Source: Microglena sp. YARC (Eukaryota; Chlorophyta; Chlorophyceae; Chlamydomonadales; Chlamydomonadaceae). From it: a stretch of 64,000 nucleotides of DNA. The DNA is taken from assembly GCA_022414725.1 (NCBI GenBank), contig CM039464.1:4046347-4110346 (forward strand), in the 5' to 3' direction. Below the pieces are notes generated by a model, which worked only from the letters and a program-made list of their open reading frames with translations, had not been told where the DNA came from and did not search any database. Shown here in pieces: positions 18,463 through 31,091 of the stretch. How positions within the stretch are numbered: the first letter of the stretch is position 1; each line of letters opens with the position of its first letter. The position numbers and the translations under genes are program-made.

Positions 18463-18842
18463 TCACCTCACACCATTGAACATCCCACGCACAAGACCAT
18501 TCATGGCATCAATATTTTGGGTGGTGGCACCGATTACAAACTCTTCCAGGAGCGCCTTGGCAAATTGCTGCTCATCCATGGGAGAGTTCACAAGAGTGGC
18601 AAAAGCTCGAATGACAACATCCGTCCAAGTGCGCGTCGGACTGCAACAGCAAGAGATAAACGAATGTTGTGTGTCATTTGCTAGCATGTTCTACGGCAAG
18701 TAGTGTGGCGTAACACATATCGTTCGGCTATCATCAGGCAAGCATGTACAAACCTTAGCCTCTCGATGCGACGCTCATATGCCGCTCTTGCAGCCGGGTG
18801 TTGTGCAAGCAAAGCATCTAGTTCAGCGTCGCCATCCATGAC
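18463..18842 (-). CDS. possible two-exon gene of host type, unknown function
   Basis: On the minus strand ATG 18840-18842 starts MDGDAELDALLAQHPA, and the frame reaches RRIERL before a GTTTGTAC donor. An acceptor (CTTGCTGTTGCAG) then rejoins in frame to PTRTWTDVVIRAFATLVNSP and FVIGATTQNIDAMNGLV, ending at TGA 18463. The second exon is clearly protein-like. The intron is inferred. No family recognised. Confidence 0.35.
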
Positions 18843-18915
18843 CTGCAATAAAGAACATGAATGGATACTTTTTATACCCCCATGCAGTCAAAGCCATCAA
18901 AAAATCCGCTATCGA

Positions 18916-21900
18916 GCCTCCGGCATTCTTCAGTATTTATTTTTTGTTGGAAAAATTGTTGTTCCCGAGACGGAGAGTCTTTTCAGAGGTGTTTATGTGA
19001 ACACGTTTAAAATAGGGATTGATGTGAGCCTCCGGCATTCTTCAGTATTTATTTTTTGTTGAAATAATTGTTGTTCCCGAGATGGAGAGTCTTTTCAGAG
19101 GTGTTCATGTGAACACGTTTGAAATAGGGATTGATGTGAGCCTCCGGCATTCTTCAGTATCTATTTTTTGTTGAAATAATTGTTGTTCCCGAGATGGAGA
19201 GTCTTTTCAGAGGTGTTCATGTGAACACGTTTAAAATAGGGATTGATGTGAGCCTCCGGCATTCTTCAGTATTTATTTTTTGTTGAAATAATTGTTGTTC
19301 CCGAGATGGAGAGTCTTTTCAGAGGTGTTCATGTGAACACGTTTAAAATAGGGATTGATGTGAGCCTCCGGCATTCTTCAGTATTTATTTTTTGTTGAAA
19401 TAAATGTTGTTCCCGAGGTGGAGAGTCTTTTCAGAGGTGTTCATGTGAACACGTTTAAAATAGGGATTGATGTGAGCCTCCGGTATTCTTCAGTATTTAT
19501 TTTTTGTTGAAATAATTGTTGTTCCCGAGATGGAGAGTCTTTTCAGAGGTGTTCATGTGAACACGTTTAAAATAGGGATTGATGTGAGCCTCCGGCATTC
19601 TTCAGTATTTATTTTTTGTTGAAATAATTGTTGTTCCCGAGATGGAGAGTCTTTTCAGAGGTGTTCATGTGAACACGTTTAAAATAGGGATTAATGTGAG
19701 CCTCCGGTATTCTTCAGTATCTATTTTTTGTTGAAATAATTGTTGTTCCCGAGATGGAGAGTCTTTTCAGAGGTGTTCATGTGAACACGTTTAAAATAGG
19801 GATTGATGTGAGCCTCCGGTATTCTTCAGTATTTATTTTTTGTTGAAATAATTGTTGTTCCCGAGATGGAGAGTCTTTTCAGAGGTGTTCATGTGAACAC
19901 GTTTAAAATAGGGATTGATGTGAGCCTCCGGCATTCTTCAGTATTTATTTTTTGTTGAAATAATTGTTGTTCCCGAGATGGAGAGTCTTTTCAGAGGTGT
20001 TCATGTGAACACGTTAAAATAGGGATTGATGTGAGCCTCCGGCATTCTTCAGTATTTATTTTTTGTTGAAATAATTGTTGTTCCCGAGATGGAGAGTCTT
20101 TTCAGAGGTGTTCATGTGAACACGTTTAAAATAGGGATTGATGTGAGCCTCCGGTATTCTTCAGTATTTATTTTTTGTTGAAATAATTGTTGTTCCCGAG
20201 ATGGAGAGTCTTTTCAGAGGTGTTCATGTGAACACGTTTAAAATAGGGATTGATGTGAGCCTCCGGCATTCTTCAGTATTTATTTTTTGTTGAAATAATT
20301 GTTGTTCCCGAGATGGAGAGTCTTTTCAGAGGTGTTCATGTGAACACGTTTAAAATAGGGATTGATGTGAGCCTCCGGTATTCTTCAGTATTTATTTTTT
20401 GTTGAAATAATTGTTGTTCCCGAGATGGAGAGTCTTTTCAGAGGTGTTCATGTGAACACGTTTAAAATAGGATTGATGTGAGCCTCCGGCATTCTTCAGT
20501 ATTTATTTTTTTGTTGAAATAATTGTTGTTCCGAGATGGAGAGTCTTTTCAGAGGTGTTCATGTGAACACGTTTAAAATAGGGATTGATGTGAGCCTCCG
20601 GTATTCTTCAGTATTTATTTTTTGTTGAAATAATTGTTGTTCCCGAGATGGAGAGTCTTTTCAGAGGTGTTCATGTGAACACGTTTAAAATAGGGATTGA
20701 TGTGAGCCTCCGGTATTCTTCAGTATTTATTTTTTTGTTGAAATAATTGTTGTTCCCGAGATGGAGAGTCTTTTCAGAGGTGTTCATGTGAACACGTTTA
20801 AAATAGGGATTGATGTGAGCCTCCGGCATTCTTCAGTATTTATTTTTTGTTGAAAATAATTGTTGTTCCCGAGATGGAGAGTCTTTTCAGAGGTGTTCAT
20901 GTGAACACGTTTAAAATAGGGATTGATGTGAGCCTCCGGTATTCTTCAGTATTTATTTTTTGTTGAAATAATTGTTGTTCCCGAGATGGAGAGTCTTTTC
21001 AGAGGTGTTCATGTGAACACGTTTTAAAATAGGGATTGATGTGAGCCTCCGGCATTCTTCAGTATTTATTTTTTGTTGAAATAATTGTTGTTCCCGAGAT
21101 GGAGAGTCTTTTCAGAGGTGTTCATGTGAACACGTTTAAAATAGGGATTGATGTGAGCCTCCGGCATTCTTCAGTATTTATTTTTTGTTGAAATAATTGT
21201 TGTTCCCGAGATGGAGAGTCTTTTCAGAGGTGTTCATGTGAACACGTTTAAAATAGGGATTGATGTGAGCCTCCGGTATTCTTCAGTATTTATTTTTTGT
21301 TGAAATAATTGTTGTTCCCGAGATGGAGAGTCTTTTCAGAGGTGTTCATGTGAACACGTTTAAAATAGGGATTGATGTGAGCCTCCGGTATTCTTCAGTA
21401 TTTATTTTTTGTTGAAATAATTGTTGTTCCCGAGATGGAGAGTCTTTTCAGAGGTGTTCATGTGAACACGTTTTAAAATAGGGATTGATGTGAGCCTCCG
21501 GCATTCTTCAGTATTTATTTTTTGTTGAAATAATTGTTGTTCCCGAGATGGAGAGTCTTTTCAGAGGTGTTCATGTGAACACGTTTAAAATAGGGATTGA
21601 TGTGAGCCTCCGGTATTCTTCAGTATTTATTTTTTGTTGAAATAATTGTTGTTCCCGAGATGGAGAGTCTTTCAGAGGTGTTCATGTGAACACGTTTGAA
21701 ATAGGGATTGATGTGAGCCTCCGGTATTCTTCAGTATTTATTTTTTGTTGAAATAATTGTTGTTCCCGAGATGGAGAGTCTTTTCAGAGGTGTTCATGTG
21801 AACACGTTTAAAATAGGGATTGATGTGAGCCTCCGGCATTCTTCAGTATTTATTTTTTGTTGAAATAATTGTTGTTCCCGAGATGGAGAGTCTTTTCAGA

Positions 21901-24900
21901 GGTGTTCATGTGAACACGTTTAAAATAGGGATTGATGTGAGCCTCCGGTATTCTTCAGTATTTATTTTTTGTTGAAATAATTGTTGTTCCCGAGATGGAG
22001 AGTCTTTTCAGAGGTGTTCATGTGAACACGTTTTAAAATAGGGATTGATGTGAGCCTCCGGCATTCTTCAGTATTTATTTTTTGTTGAAATAATTGTTGT
22101 TCCCGAGATGGAGAGTCTTTTCAGAGGTGTTCATGTGAACACGTTTAAAATAGGGATTGATGTGAGCCTCCGGCATTCTTCAGTATTTATTTTTTGTTGA
22201 AATAATTGTTGTTCCGAGATGGAGAGTCTTTTCAGAGGTGTTCATGTGAACACGTTTTAAAATAGGGATTGATGTGAGCCTCCGGCATTCTTCAGTATTT
22301 ATTTTTTGTTGAAATAATTGTTGTTCCCGAGATGGAGAGTCTTTTCAGAGGTGTTCATGTGAACACGTTTAAAATAGGGATTGATGTGAGCCTCCGGCAT
22401 TCTTCAGTATTTATTTTTTGTTGAAATAATTGTTGTTCCCGAGATGGAGAGTCTTTTCAGAGGTGTTCATGTGAACACGTTTAAAATAGGGATTGATGTG
22501 AGCCTCCGGTATTCTTCAGTATTTATTTTTTGTTGAAATGAAATTGTTGTTCCCGAGATGGAGAGTCTTTTCAGAGGTGTTCATGTGAACACGTTTTAAA
22601 ATAGGGATTGATGTGAGCCTCCGGCATTCTTCAGTATTTATTTTTTGTTGAAATAATTGTTGTTCCCGAGATGGAGAGTCTTTTCAGAGGTGTTCATGTG
22701 AACACGTTTAAAATAGGGATTGATGTGAGCCTCCGGCATTCTTCAGTATTTATTTTTTGTTGAAATAATTGTTGTTCCCGAGATGGAGAGTCTTTTCAGA
22801 GGTGTTCATGTGAACACGTTTAAAATAGGGATTGATGTGAGCCTCCGGTATTCTTCAGTATTTATTTTTTGTTGAAATAATTGTTGTTCCCGAGATGGAG
22901 AGTCTTTTCAGAGGTGTTCATGTGAACACGTTTAAAATAGGGATTGATGTGAGCCTCCGGTATTCTTCAGTATTTATTTTTTGTTGAAATAATTGTTGTT
23001 CCCGAGATGGAGAGTCTTTTCAGAGGTGTTCATGTGAACACGTTTAAAATAGGATTGATGTGAGCCTCCGGTATTCTTCAGTATTTATTTTTTGTTGAAA
23101 TAATTGTTGTTCCCGAGATGGAGAGTCTTTTCAGAGGTGTTTATGTGAACACGTTTAAAATAGGGATTGATGTGAGCCTCCGGCATTCTTCAGTATTTAT
23201 TTTTTGTTGAAATAATTGTTGTTCCCGAGATGGAGAGTCTTTTCAGAGGTGTTCATGTGAACACGTTTAAAATAGGGATTGATGTGAGCCTCCGGTATTC
23301 TTCAGTATTTATTTTTTGTTGAAATAATTGTTGTTCCCGAGATGGAGAGTCTTTTCAGAGGTGTTCATGTGAACACGTTTAAAATAGGGATTGATGTGAG
23401 CCTCCGGCATTCTTCAGTATTTATTTTTTGTTGAAATAATTGTTGTTCCCGAGATGGAGAGTCTTTTCAGAGGTGTTCATGTGAACACGTTTAAAATAGG
23501 GATTGATGTGAGCCTCCGGTATTCTTCAGTATTTATTTTTTGTTGAAATAATTGTTGTTCCGAGATGGAGAGTCTTTTCAGAGGTGTTCATGTGAACACG
23601 TTTAAAATAGGGATTGATGTGAGCCTCCGGTATTCTTCAGTATTTATTTTTTGTTGAAATAATTGTTGTTCCCGAGATGGAGAGTCTTTTCAGAGGTGTT
23701 CATGTGAACACGTTTAAAATAGGGATTGATGTGAGCCTCCGGCATTCTTCAGTATTTATTTTTTGTTGAAATAATTGTTGTTCCCGAGATGGAGAGTCTT
23801 TTCAGAGGTGTTCATGTGAACACGTTTAAAATAGGGATTGATGTGAGCCTCCGGTATTCTTCAGTATTTATTTTTTGTTGAAATAATTGTTGTTCCCGAG
23901 ATGGAGAGTCTTTTCAGAGGTGTTCATGTGAACACGTTTAAAATAGGGATTGATGTGAGCCTCCGGCATTCTTCAGTATTTATTTTTTGTTGAAATAATT
24001 GTTGTTCCCGAGATGGAGAGTCTTTTCAGAGGTGTTCATGTGAACACGTTTAAAATAGGGATTGATGTGAGCCTCCGGTATTCTTCAGTATTTATTTTTT
24101 GTTGAAATAATTGTTGTTCCCGAGATGGAGAGTCTTTTCAGAGGTGTTCATGTGAACACGTTTAAAATAGGGATTGATGTGAGCCTCCGGTATTCTTCAG
24201 TATTTATTTTTTGTTGAAATAATTGTTGTTCCCGAGATGGAGAGTCTTTTCAGAGGTGTTCATGTGAACACGTTTTAAAATAGGGATTGATGTGAGCCTC
24301 CGGCATTCTTCAGTATTTATTTTTTGTTGAAATAATTGTTGTTCCCGAGATGGAGAGTCTTTTCAGAGGTGTTTCATGTGAACACGTTTTAAAATAGGGA
24401 TTGATGTGAGCCTCCGGTATTCTTCAGTATTTATTTTTTGTTGAAATAATTGTTGTTCCCGAGATGGAGAGTCTTTTCAGAGGTGTTCATGTGAACACGT
24501 TTAAAATAGGGATTGATGTGAGCCTCCGGCATTCTTCAGTATTTATTTTTTGTTGAAATAAATTGTTGTTCCCGAGATGGAGAGTCTTTTCAGAGGTGTT
24601 CATGTGAACACGTTTAAAATAGGGATTGATGTGAGCCTCCGGTATTCTTCAGTATTTATTTTTTTGTTGAAATAATTGTTGTTCCCGAGATGGAGAGTCT
24701 TTTCAGAGGTGTTCATGTGAACACGTTTAAAATAGGGATTTGATGTGAGCCTCCGGCATTCTTCAGTATTTATTTTTTGTTGAAATAATTGTTGTTCCCG
24801 AGATGGAGAGTCTTTTCAGAGGTGTTCATGTGAACACGTTTTAAAATAGGGATTGATGTGAGCCTCCGGCATTCTTCAGTATTTATTTTTTGTTGAAATA

Positions 24901-26680
24901 ATTGTTGTTCCCGAGATGGAGAGTCTTTTCAGAGGTGTTCATGTGAACACGTTTTAAAATAGGGATTGATGTGAGCCTCCGGTATTCTTCAGTATTTATT
25001 TTTTGTTGAAATAATTGTTGTTCCCGAGATGGAGAGTCTTTTCAGAGGTGTTCATGTGAACACGTTTTAAATAGGGATTGATGTGAGCCTCCGGCATTCT
25101 TCAGTATTTATTTTTTTGTTGAAATAATTGTTGTTCCGAGATGGAGAGTCTTTTCAGAGGTGTTCATGTGAACACGTTTAAAATAGGGATTGATGTGAGC
25201 TCCGGCATTCTTCAGTATTTATTTTTTGTTGAAATAATTGTTGTTCCCGAGATGGAGAGTCTTTTCAGAGGTGTTTATGTGAACACGTTTGAAATAGGGA
25301 TTGATGTGAGCTTCCGGCATTCTTCAGTATTTATTTTTTGTTGAAATAATTGTTGTTCCCGAGATGGAGAGTCTTTTCAGAGGTGTTCATGTGAACACGT
25401 TTAAAATAGGGATTGATGTGAGCTTCCGGTATTCTTCAGTATTTATTTTTTGTTGAAATAATTGTTGTTCCCGAGATGGAGAGTCTTTTCAGAGGTGTTC
25501 ATGTGAACACGTTTAAAATAGGGATTGATGTGAGCCTCCGGCATTCTTCAGTATTTATTTTTTGTTGAAAATAATTGTTGTTCCCGAGATGGAGAGTCTT
25601 TTCAGAGGTGTTCATGTGAACACGTTTAAAATAGGGATTGATGTGAGCCTCCGGCATTCTTCAGTATTTATTTTTTGTTGAAATAATTGTTGTTCCCGAG
25701 ATGGAGAGTCTTTTCAGAGGTGTTTATGTGAACACGTTTGAAATAGGGATTGATGTGAGCTTCCGGCATTCTTCAGTATTTATTTTTTGTTGAAATAATT
25801 GTTGTTCCCGAGATGGAGAGTCTTTTCAGAGGTGTTCATGTGAACACGTTTAAAATAGGGATTGATGTGAGCCTCCGGTATTCTTCAGTATTTATTTTTT
25901 GTTGAAATAATTGTTGTTCCCGAGATGGAGAGTCTTTTCAGAGGTGTTTATGTGAACACGTTTGAAATAGGGATTGACGTGAGCCTCCGGTATTCTTCAG
26001 TATTTATTTTTTGTTGAAATAATTGTTGTTCCCGTGATGGAGAGTCTTTTCAGAGGTGTTCATGTGAACACGTTTAAAATAGGGATTGATGTGAGCCTCC
26101 GGCATTCTTCAGTATTTATTTTTTGTTGAAATAATTGTTGTTCCCGAGATGGAGAGTCTTTTCAGAGGTGTTCATGTGAACACGTTTAAAATAGGGATTA
26201 ATGTGAGCCTCCGACATTCTTCAGTATTTATTTTTTGTTGAAATAATTGTTATTCCCGAGATGGAGAGTCTTTTCAGAGGTGTTCATGTGAACACGTTTA
26301 AAATAGGGATTGATGTGAGCTTCCGGCATTCTTCAGTATTTATTTTTTGTTGAAATAATTGTTGTTCCCGAGATGGAGAGTCTTTTCAGAGGTGTTCATG
26401 TGAACACGTTTAAAATAGGGATTGATGTGAGCCTCCGGTATTCTTCAGTATTTATTTTTTGTTGAAATAATTGTTGTTCCCGAGATGGAGAGTCTTTTCA
26501 GAGGTGTTTATGTGAACACGTTTGAAATAGGGATTGATGTGAGCCTCCGGTATTCTTCAGTATTTATTTTTTGTTGAAATAATTGTTGTTCCCGAGATGG
26601 AGAGTCTTTTCAGAGGTGTTCATGTGAACACGTTTAAAATAGGGATTGATGTGAGCCTCCGGCATTCTTCAGTATTTATC
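18916..26680 (+). repeat. 112-bp satellite-like tandem array, ~69 copies
   Basis: Head-to-tail units of 112 bp: start GCCTCCGGTATTCTTCAG, then a T-rich tract, TTGTTGTTCCCGAGATGG, the palindrome GTGTTCATGTGAACAC and AATAGGGATTGATGTGA. Copies differ mainly at a C/T in CCGGYATTC, GTTYATGTG, TTTRAAATAG and by one-base indels in homopolymers. Outer copies are more diverged than inner ones. 112 is not a multiple of three and no long frame crosses it, so it is non-coding. Some copies alternate C and T variants, which hints at a higher-order unit. Confidence 0.97.
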
Positions 26681-26768
26681 ATTCAATCAAATGATTCCAT
26701 GGCGACCCGATGTGTTTGGCCGAGCATATGTATAAGGCGGTGACAATCATATATTGTATGAGTGGATG

Positions 26769-26778
26769 GTCCTATAAA
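26769..26778 (+). promoter_or_regulatory. TATA-like box upstream of the metacaspase gene
   Basis: CCTATAAAAATG lies about 70-75 bp upstream of ATG 26846. A second AT-rich stretch (GTGATTTATTTATATCC) lies 20-35 bp upstream. Confidence 0.4.
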
Positions 26779-26845
26779 AATGCATATTGGTGTTGTGCGC
26801 GCAGGACTGTGATTTATTTATATCCCCCCAAGACTATACCACAAG

Positions 26846-27703
26846 ATGAAGCGTGCATTGCTAGTCTCACCCAGCTACGCCTTGAACCTGGAGGCGCGCC
26901 TCACGCGAGTCCTAGAAGAGGCGGCTCTGCTCCCCCGCAACCTCCGTACGTACAGCACGACGGGTTTTGCAAAGGATGTTGAGCTTTTTAAGGAGTCGCT
27001 GGGAGAAGGATTCAGCTGCAACGTTATGGGCGGCACTTCCGAGGTTCCAAAACGAGACCTGAGAGCCGCCATACAGCATCTCCTGCAGCCCGGCACGGAT
27101 GTCGCAGTTCTGCTATTCTGTGGCCATGGGACGTGGAGTGGTTCAACGCAACATGGTGCCCTTGTCTGTTCGTTTGGGCAGCAGATTACAGCACAGGAGA
27201 TCGAGGACATCGTAGCACAGCAAGGGTTCACCGGCACGTTTGTTCGTGTGCTGAACATGTGCAAGGAAGAGGGATACCCCAGCAACAACGAGGCACCCAG
27301 CCTGACATTTTACGAGTCCAGAGCCAAGGCTAAGGGAGAGTGGGAATATTCTCAGCAACACGCATCTAGCAGTATTGCAGAAGCATCAATTCCCTATTCG
27401 ATTGCTGACTACAATGGTGTCATTATTGCCGCGTCCACCATGTTTGGAATGGCCCGGGGCGGAGCGGGAGGCAGCGAGTTAATGGACGCGTGGGTGGCAG
27501 TGGGACAGCTTCCGACTTACCACAAACTGGGAACATTGCTCAAGGAGCATTGCCCCAACGTACGCGTGACCATGCAGAACATGAACAGCAAGGACGGTGT
27601 ATTTGGTCATCCTGCAAAGGAGGTGTGTGTGCATGCAATGAGCAATGACAATATGTCATCTATATGTTTTGGCTGCGCACGTCAGTATTGTGAATGCTGC
27701 TGA
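26846..27703 (+). CDS. metacaspase-like cysteine protease (caspase p20 fold)
   Basis: 285 aa. Residues 4-25 (ALLVSPSYALNLEARLTRVL) match the first strand and helix of the caspase fold. DVAVLLFCGHGT places the catalytic His at 94. FVRVLNMCKEEG places a Cys at 139, 45 residues later, as expected for the His-Cys dyad, although the usual D-x-C-x-x-G is N-M-C-K-E-E-G. A later strand (YNGVIIAASTMF) also fits. The frame is intact and ends Cys-rich (CFGCARQYCECC). It would cleave after Arg/Lys if active; a role in controlling host death is inference. It sits directly after the 112-bp array. Confidence 0.65.
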   Translation: MKRALLVSPSYALNLEARLTRVLEEAALLPRNLRTYSTTGFAKDVELFKESLGEGFSCNVMGGTSEVPKRDLRAAIQHLLQPGTDVAVLLFCGHGTWSGSTQHGALVCSFGQQITAQEIEDIVAQQGFTGTFVRVLNMCKEEGYPSNNEAPSLTFYESRAKAKGEWEYSQQHASSSIAEASIPYSIADYNGVIIAASTMFGMARGGAGGSELMDAWVAVGQLPTYHKLGTLLKEHCPNVRVTMQNMNSKDGVFGHPAKEVCVHAMSNDNMSSICFGCARQYCECC

Positions 27704-27931
27704 TTGCAGGTGCCATTGGACGCAGCCATGAAGAACAGAAGCCAGTGATGCGAGAGCAAGTGTGGTACCCGACATCCAAGGGGAGCTTGATGGAAACAAT
27801 CGCCTCTCTCTCAAAACACACCACAGGCCCGACGACCACGATGCATGCATTCCAACACGGTCATGCCACATCATGCCACCAGCCATGCAGTGCGTGCAAG
27901 CACTAATGCGGTCAACAAGGATTTGTAATCA

Positions 27932-28597
27932 TCAGACAAACATCATCATGTCGCTCGGTAGCTTTGCAAATTGAGCAATACCCCAGTCAACCATGATATT
28001 GTAACCATCCAGAGTGACCACACTGGCAACATAGTGGACGTATCCCTTGCAAGGGCCCGGGTGTTGCGTATCATACTGAGTCCAAACGCAACTGCCCTCT
28101 GTCAGCCTGTACGGTTTAGCACCATCTGGGACGGTTCTGTCTTTGACAGGAGAAGTGCCGTTGATGCCTGGAGCCAATGATAGGGTGGCGCCCGACGGAG
28201 AGTACGTTACGACAGTGACCATTATCGCACGTATCAGCCCATGGATCTTTGAGAAGAATTCTTCAGCAGCCCTAGCAGCAAACTGGCAGTCGCCCCCGAA
28301 AGGCCCGACTAGTCCTTCTCCACGATTGTTTACCTCGTAATCGGCAACTATCTCAGCCATGCTCATGCTGGAGGACGAGCCCATGTTCCTGCGCATGGCA
28401 AGCAGCGCGGTGCAAGCATCAGTGTTATGTACAAGGATATCTATCATCCCAAGATGACGACAGTATGCCAACCTGATAAATGACTTCATCTCAAAAATGT
28501 CCAACTTGATGTCAGACACTGCGTGCTCAAGTTTAGAGAGCTGCTGCAGCATGGACGTGGCCCATGCAGGGGGGGGCTCCTGGTCGTCGGTTGCCAT
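27932..28597 (-). CDS. putative papain-fold cysteine protease/amidase-like protein
   Basis: The frame opens at 28741, but ATG 28597 (MATDDQEPPPAWATS) is favoured; upstream bases look like a splice acceptor. It would be 221 aa. An N-terminal helical part (MLQQLSKLEHAVSDIKLDIFEM) is followed by GPFGGDCQFAARAAEEFF (Cys104), HYVASVVTLDG (His188) and MVDWGIAQF (Asp204). The order Cys helix, His strand, Asp strand is that of papain/NlpC-like folds. The family is not firmly identified. It is convergent with the metacaspase gene (229-bp gap). Confidence 0.4.
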   Translation of the reverse strand: MATDDQEPPPAWATSMLQQLSKLEHAVSDIKLDIFEMKSFIRLAYCRHLGMIDILVHNTDACTALLAMRRNMGSSSSMSMAEIVADYEVNNRGEGLVGPFGGDCQFAARAAEEFFSKIHGLIRAIMVTVVTYSPSGATLSLAPGINGTSPVKDRTVPDGAKPYRLTEGSCVWTQYDTQHPGPCKGYVHYVASVVTLDGYNIMVDWGIAQFAKLPSDMMMFV

Positions 28598-28869
28598 GTC
28601 CTGCTTGGAATCTACACGACAAAGGGTTTGCCCGCTTGGCCGGACGGAGTGTAGGTTTTGCGAGGCAGTTTTCATGACATCACCCATTCTGTATGTAAAC
28701 CAACACGATGCAGCTTTATACATCCTCATGCCCCTCAGCATGTCCTAGAGTCGGTCGCTTACCAATATCGGGGGACTCACCTTCGGCCAGATTGGTGCGC
28801 GCTGGTCCTCGAATTCTTCGTGAATGTGAATAAATGTCTGCGCAGCAAAAATGACCCGTCCAGCAAAGA

Positions 28870-29190
28870 AACCTCCTTACATGACGCATTGCACATCAAC
28901 AAAGACCCCGTGTTCTTTTGGGCCACGGTACTGGGGAAGGTCCAGGAAGGGCCACGGTACTGCGGCTGGTCTTTCAATGGACACTCTCGAAAGTACCGCC
29001 AAAAGAACGATACGGAGTCTGCAGGATGGAGAGCCGTGATCTAAAAAAGAACCACGATATTCTCGTTAACATCCTGCAATTTGTTGATTCAAAATCGTAT
29101 TGGTGTTCCACTGCCCCGTGGGTTGCTACACCGTAAGGTGTGTGTGCCGTACACGAGGCGGTTTCATTTTAGTATTCCGTCGACTGTATC
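28870..29190 (+). repeat. dispersed repeat (family C), copy 1
   Basis: Shares CAAAGACCCCGTGTTCTTTT, GAACGATACGGAGTCTGCAG and the segment up to TTCCGTCGACTGTA with 44320-44630. It ends in the inverted-end motif, so it may be a non-autonomous transposon. Confidence 0.7.
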
Positions 29191-29194
29191 AACA

Positions 29195-29609
29195 GAATCG
29201 AGCCTCAAGTGCAGTTTGTGGCTCACGCCCGAAAGCATCGATGGGGATTGCCTCTTCATCTTGGATGTGCCACTCCTCAAGCCCCATGCGGTTCAATGAG
29301 AAAACACATATTCTGGCCAAACTACATAGAGATTCAAACTGTAACATTATTGACCGGTCTATGCATGTTATGGACCAAGACTGGGCCTCCAAGTTTGTCC
29401 AAGATATTACGTCAACTTCCAACGCCATTACACTAAGGCTTCCATTTGCACATGAAGTGCTTATAATCCACTTAGAGTTAGATAATCAGCATCGGTTCCA
29501 CACACACATTGCAATTCAAACCTTGGTCAACGAAGAGCCACGTGCTTTTTTGTATGGATTCAACAGATACCCTGATGGGGAAGTGATTGGACCATTCTAC
29601 AGGGACTAA
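29195..29609 (+). pseudogene. unknown gene with one frameshift
   Basis: Coding-like sequence in one frame (SLWLTPESIDGDCLFILDVPLL) up to about 29295 continues in the +1 frame (KTHILAKLHRDSNCNIIDRS, then ITLRLPFAHEVLIIHLELD) to a stop at 29607-29609. The 5' end is lost in the family-C repeat. The pattern suggests a compact beta-rich domain of unknown family. Confidence 0.4.
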
Positions 29610-30035
29610 TTTGTAACCATCTACAGTCGGCGGAACAGTAAAATGAAACAGTCGGCGGAACAGTAAAATGACCTGAGACACTCTGAGAGCCAACAAAAAG
29701 GCGGCAGGACTGCCGCTTGATTCGATGATTCTTGAAAAACACGTCACAATTGTAGTTCAGATTGGTGAAGGAATCAGGTGGTCAAAATCCACAGTAGTGC
29801 ACTCACTCACTCACGAATCACAAACAAAAGGGGGATGATGGATGGGATGTGTAAAGAACGCTCGCCCGACCGCATCCTCACACACGCACGCACGCACGCA
29901 CGCAAACGGAGGGGGGAATTCACACGGTACGGTACAGTACAGTACAGTACAGTACATACAGGCAGGACCATTTTTTCTCGTCTCTAAGAAATGTAGCAAA
30001 AAAAAGTGTATCTAAATAACTGATTATTTATATAA
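29610..30035. repeat. inverted-end motifs and microsatellites
   Basis: Two adjacent copies of ACAGTCGGCGGAACAGTAAAATG (29623-29672), an (ACGC)n run (29883-29903) and a (TACAG)n run (29931-29957). No gene. Confidence 0.65.
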
Positions 30036-31051
30036 CTAAAGCTGCTGGCTGAGGGACAGGGAGCGAAGCTCAATTGAGAGCTCGATAGCAGCGAGCTTCT
30101 TGGCGAGGTACGCCTCACGCTTTGCGGGAGTCTGGTTCATGCACGCTAGGTGCGCGCACTTGCCAGTGGTAAGGTCCCACCATTGGGGTTGCTTAAGAGC
30201 ACCTGTTTTCTACCACACGGGTTGCCGTGAATGGTGACAGCAGTGCAGCCCAGGGTGGGGGAGTACCCCACGATGGTCAGATCGCCGTGTTTGGAGCCAA
30301 CAGGAAGCTCGTTCTTTAGAACGGACCCCCCGCAACGACCAACACGACCGGAGGCCAAGGAGGAGGAGGGGGGGCCCGTTGAAAACGAGACACCAGAAGC
30401 AGCAGGAACAGAAGCAGCAGGAGCAGCAGGAGCAGGAGCAGCAGCAGGAGCAGCAGCAGGAGCAGCAGCAGCAGTAGAAGCAGAAGCAGCAGTAGAAGCA
30501 GCCGGAGCAGCAGGAGCCACAGAGAGTGACACCGTGGTGCGGGGGCGCTTGGTACCACCGGAACTCTCCTCCGACATGCAAACGTCCTCGGTGGGGACGT
30601 CGTCCCCTGGGAGGGCAAGGGCACTGGCGAGGGCAAGCAAGGAGGAAGCAGCAGGAGCAGCAGCAGCAGCAGGAGCAGCAGCAGCAGCAGAAGCAGAAGC
30701 GACGGCATTCGCAGCAGCGACGGCAACAGGGAGAAGCATTAGCTGTAAAGGCTTTTTCTCCGCACCGGGGGAATCTTCGAGAAACTTAGCGTGCGCAATT
30801 TTCATTGCGCAGACAGGGTCTGCGAGGCACGCAGGAACGCGGGGAAATGAAATTATCTTGTAGCAGATGTCCTTCAATTGAGGGACGGTGGGTTTGCTGG
30901 ATAACTTCGTTCGGTCCGTCGTTAGGACAACTTTTAATATACAGGTATTATTCACGAATGATGTGATCTCGGTAGACATGTTGTTGGCAGACATGTTGTT
31001 TGTAGACATGTTGTCGGTAGACATGATATCAGTTGAGTTGGGGTTTATCAG

Positions 31052-31091
<40 letters not shown>

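Noticed and set aside
18916..26680. Could be a CRISPR array
   Set aside because: Units are uniform end to end with no variable spacers; the 112-bp period and head-to-tail identity fit a satellite.
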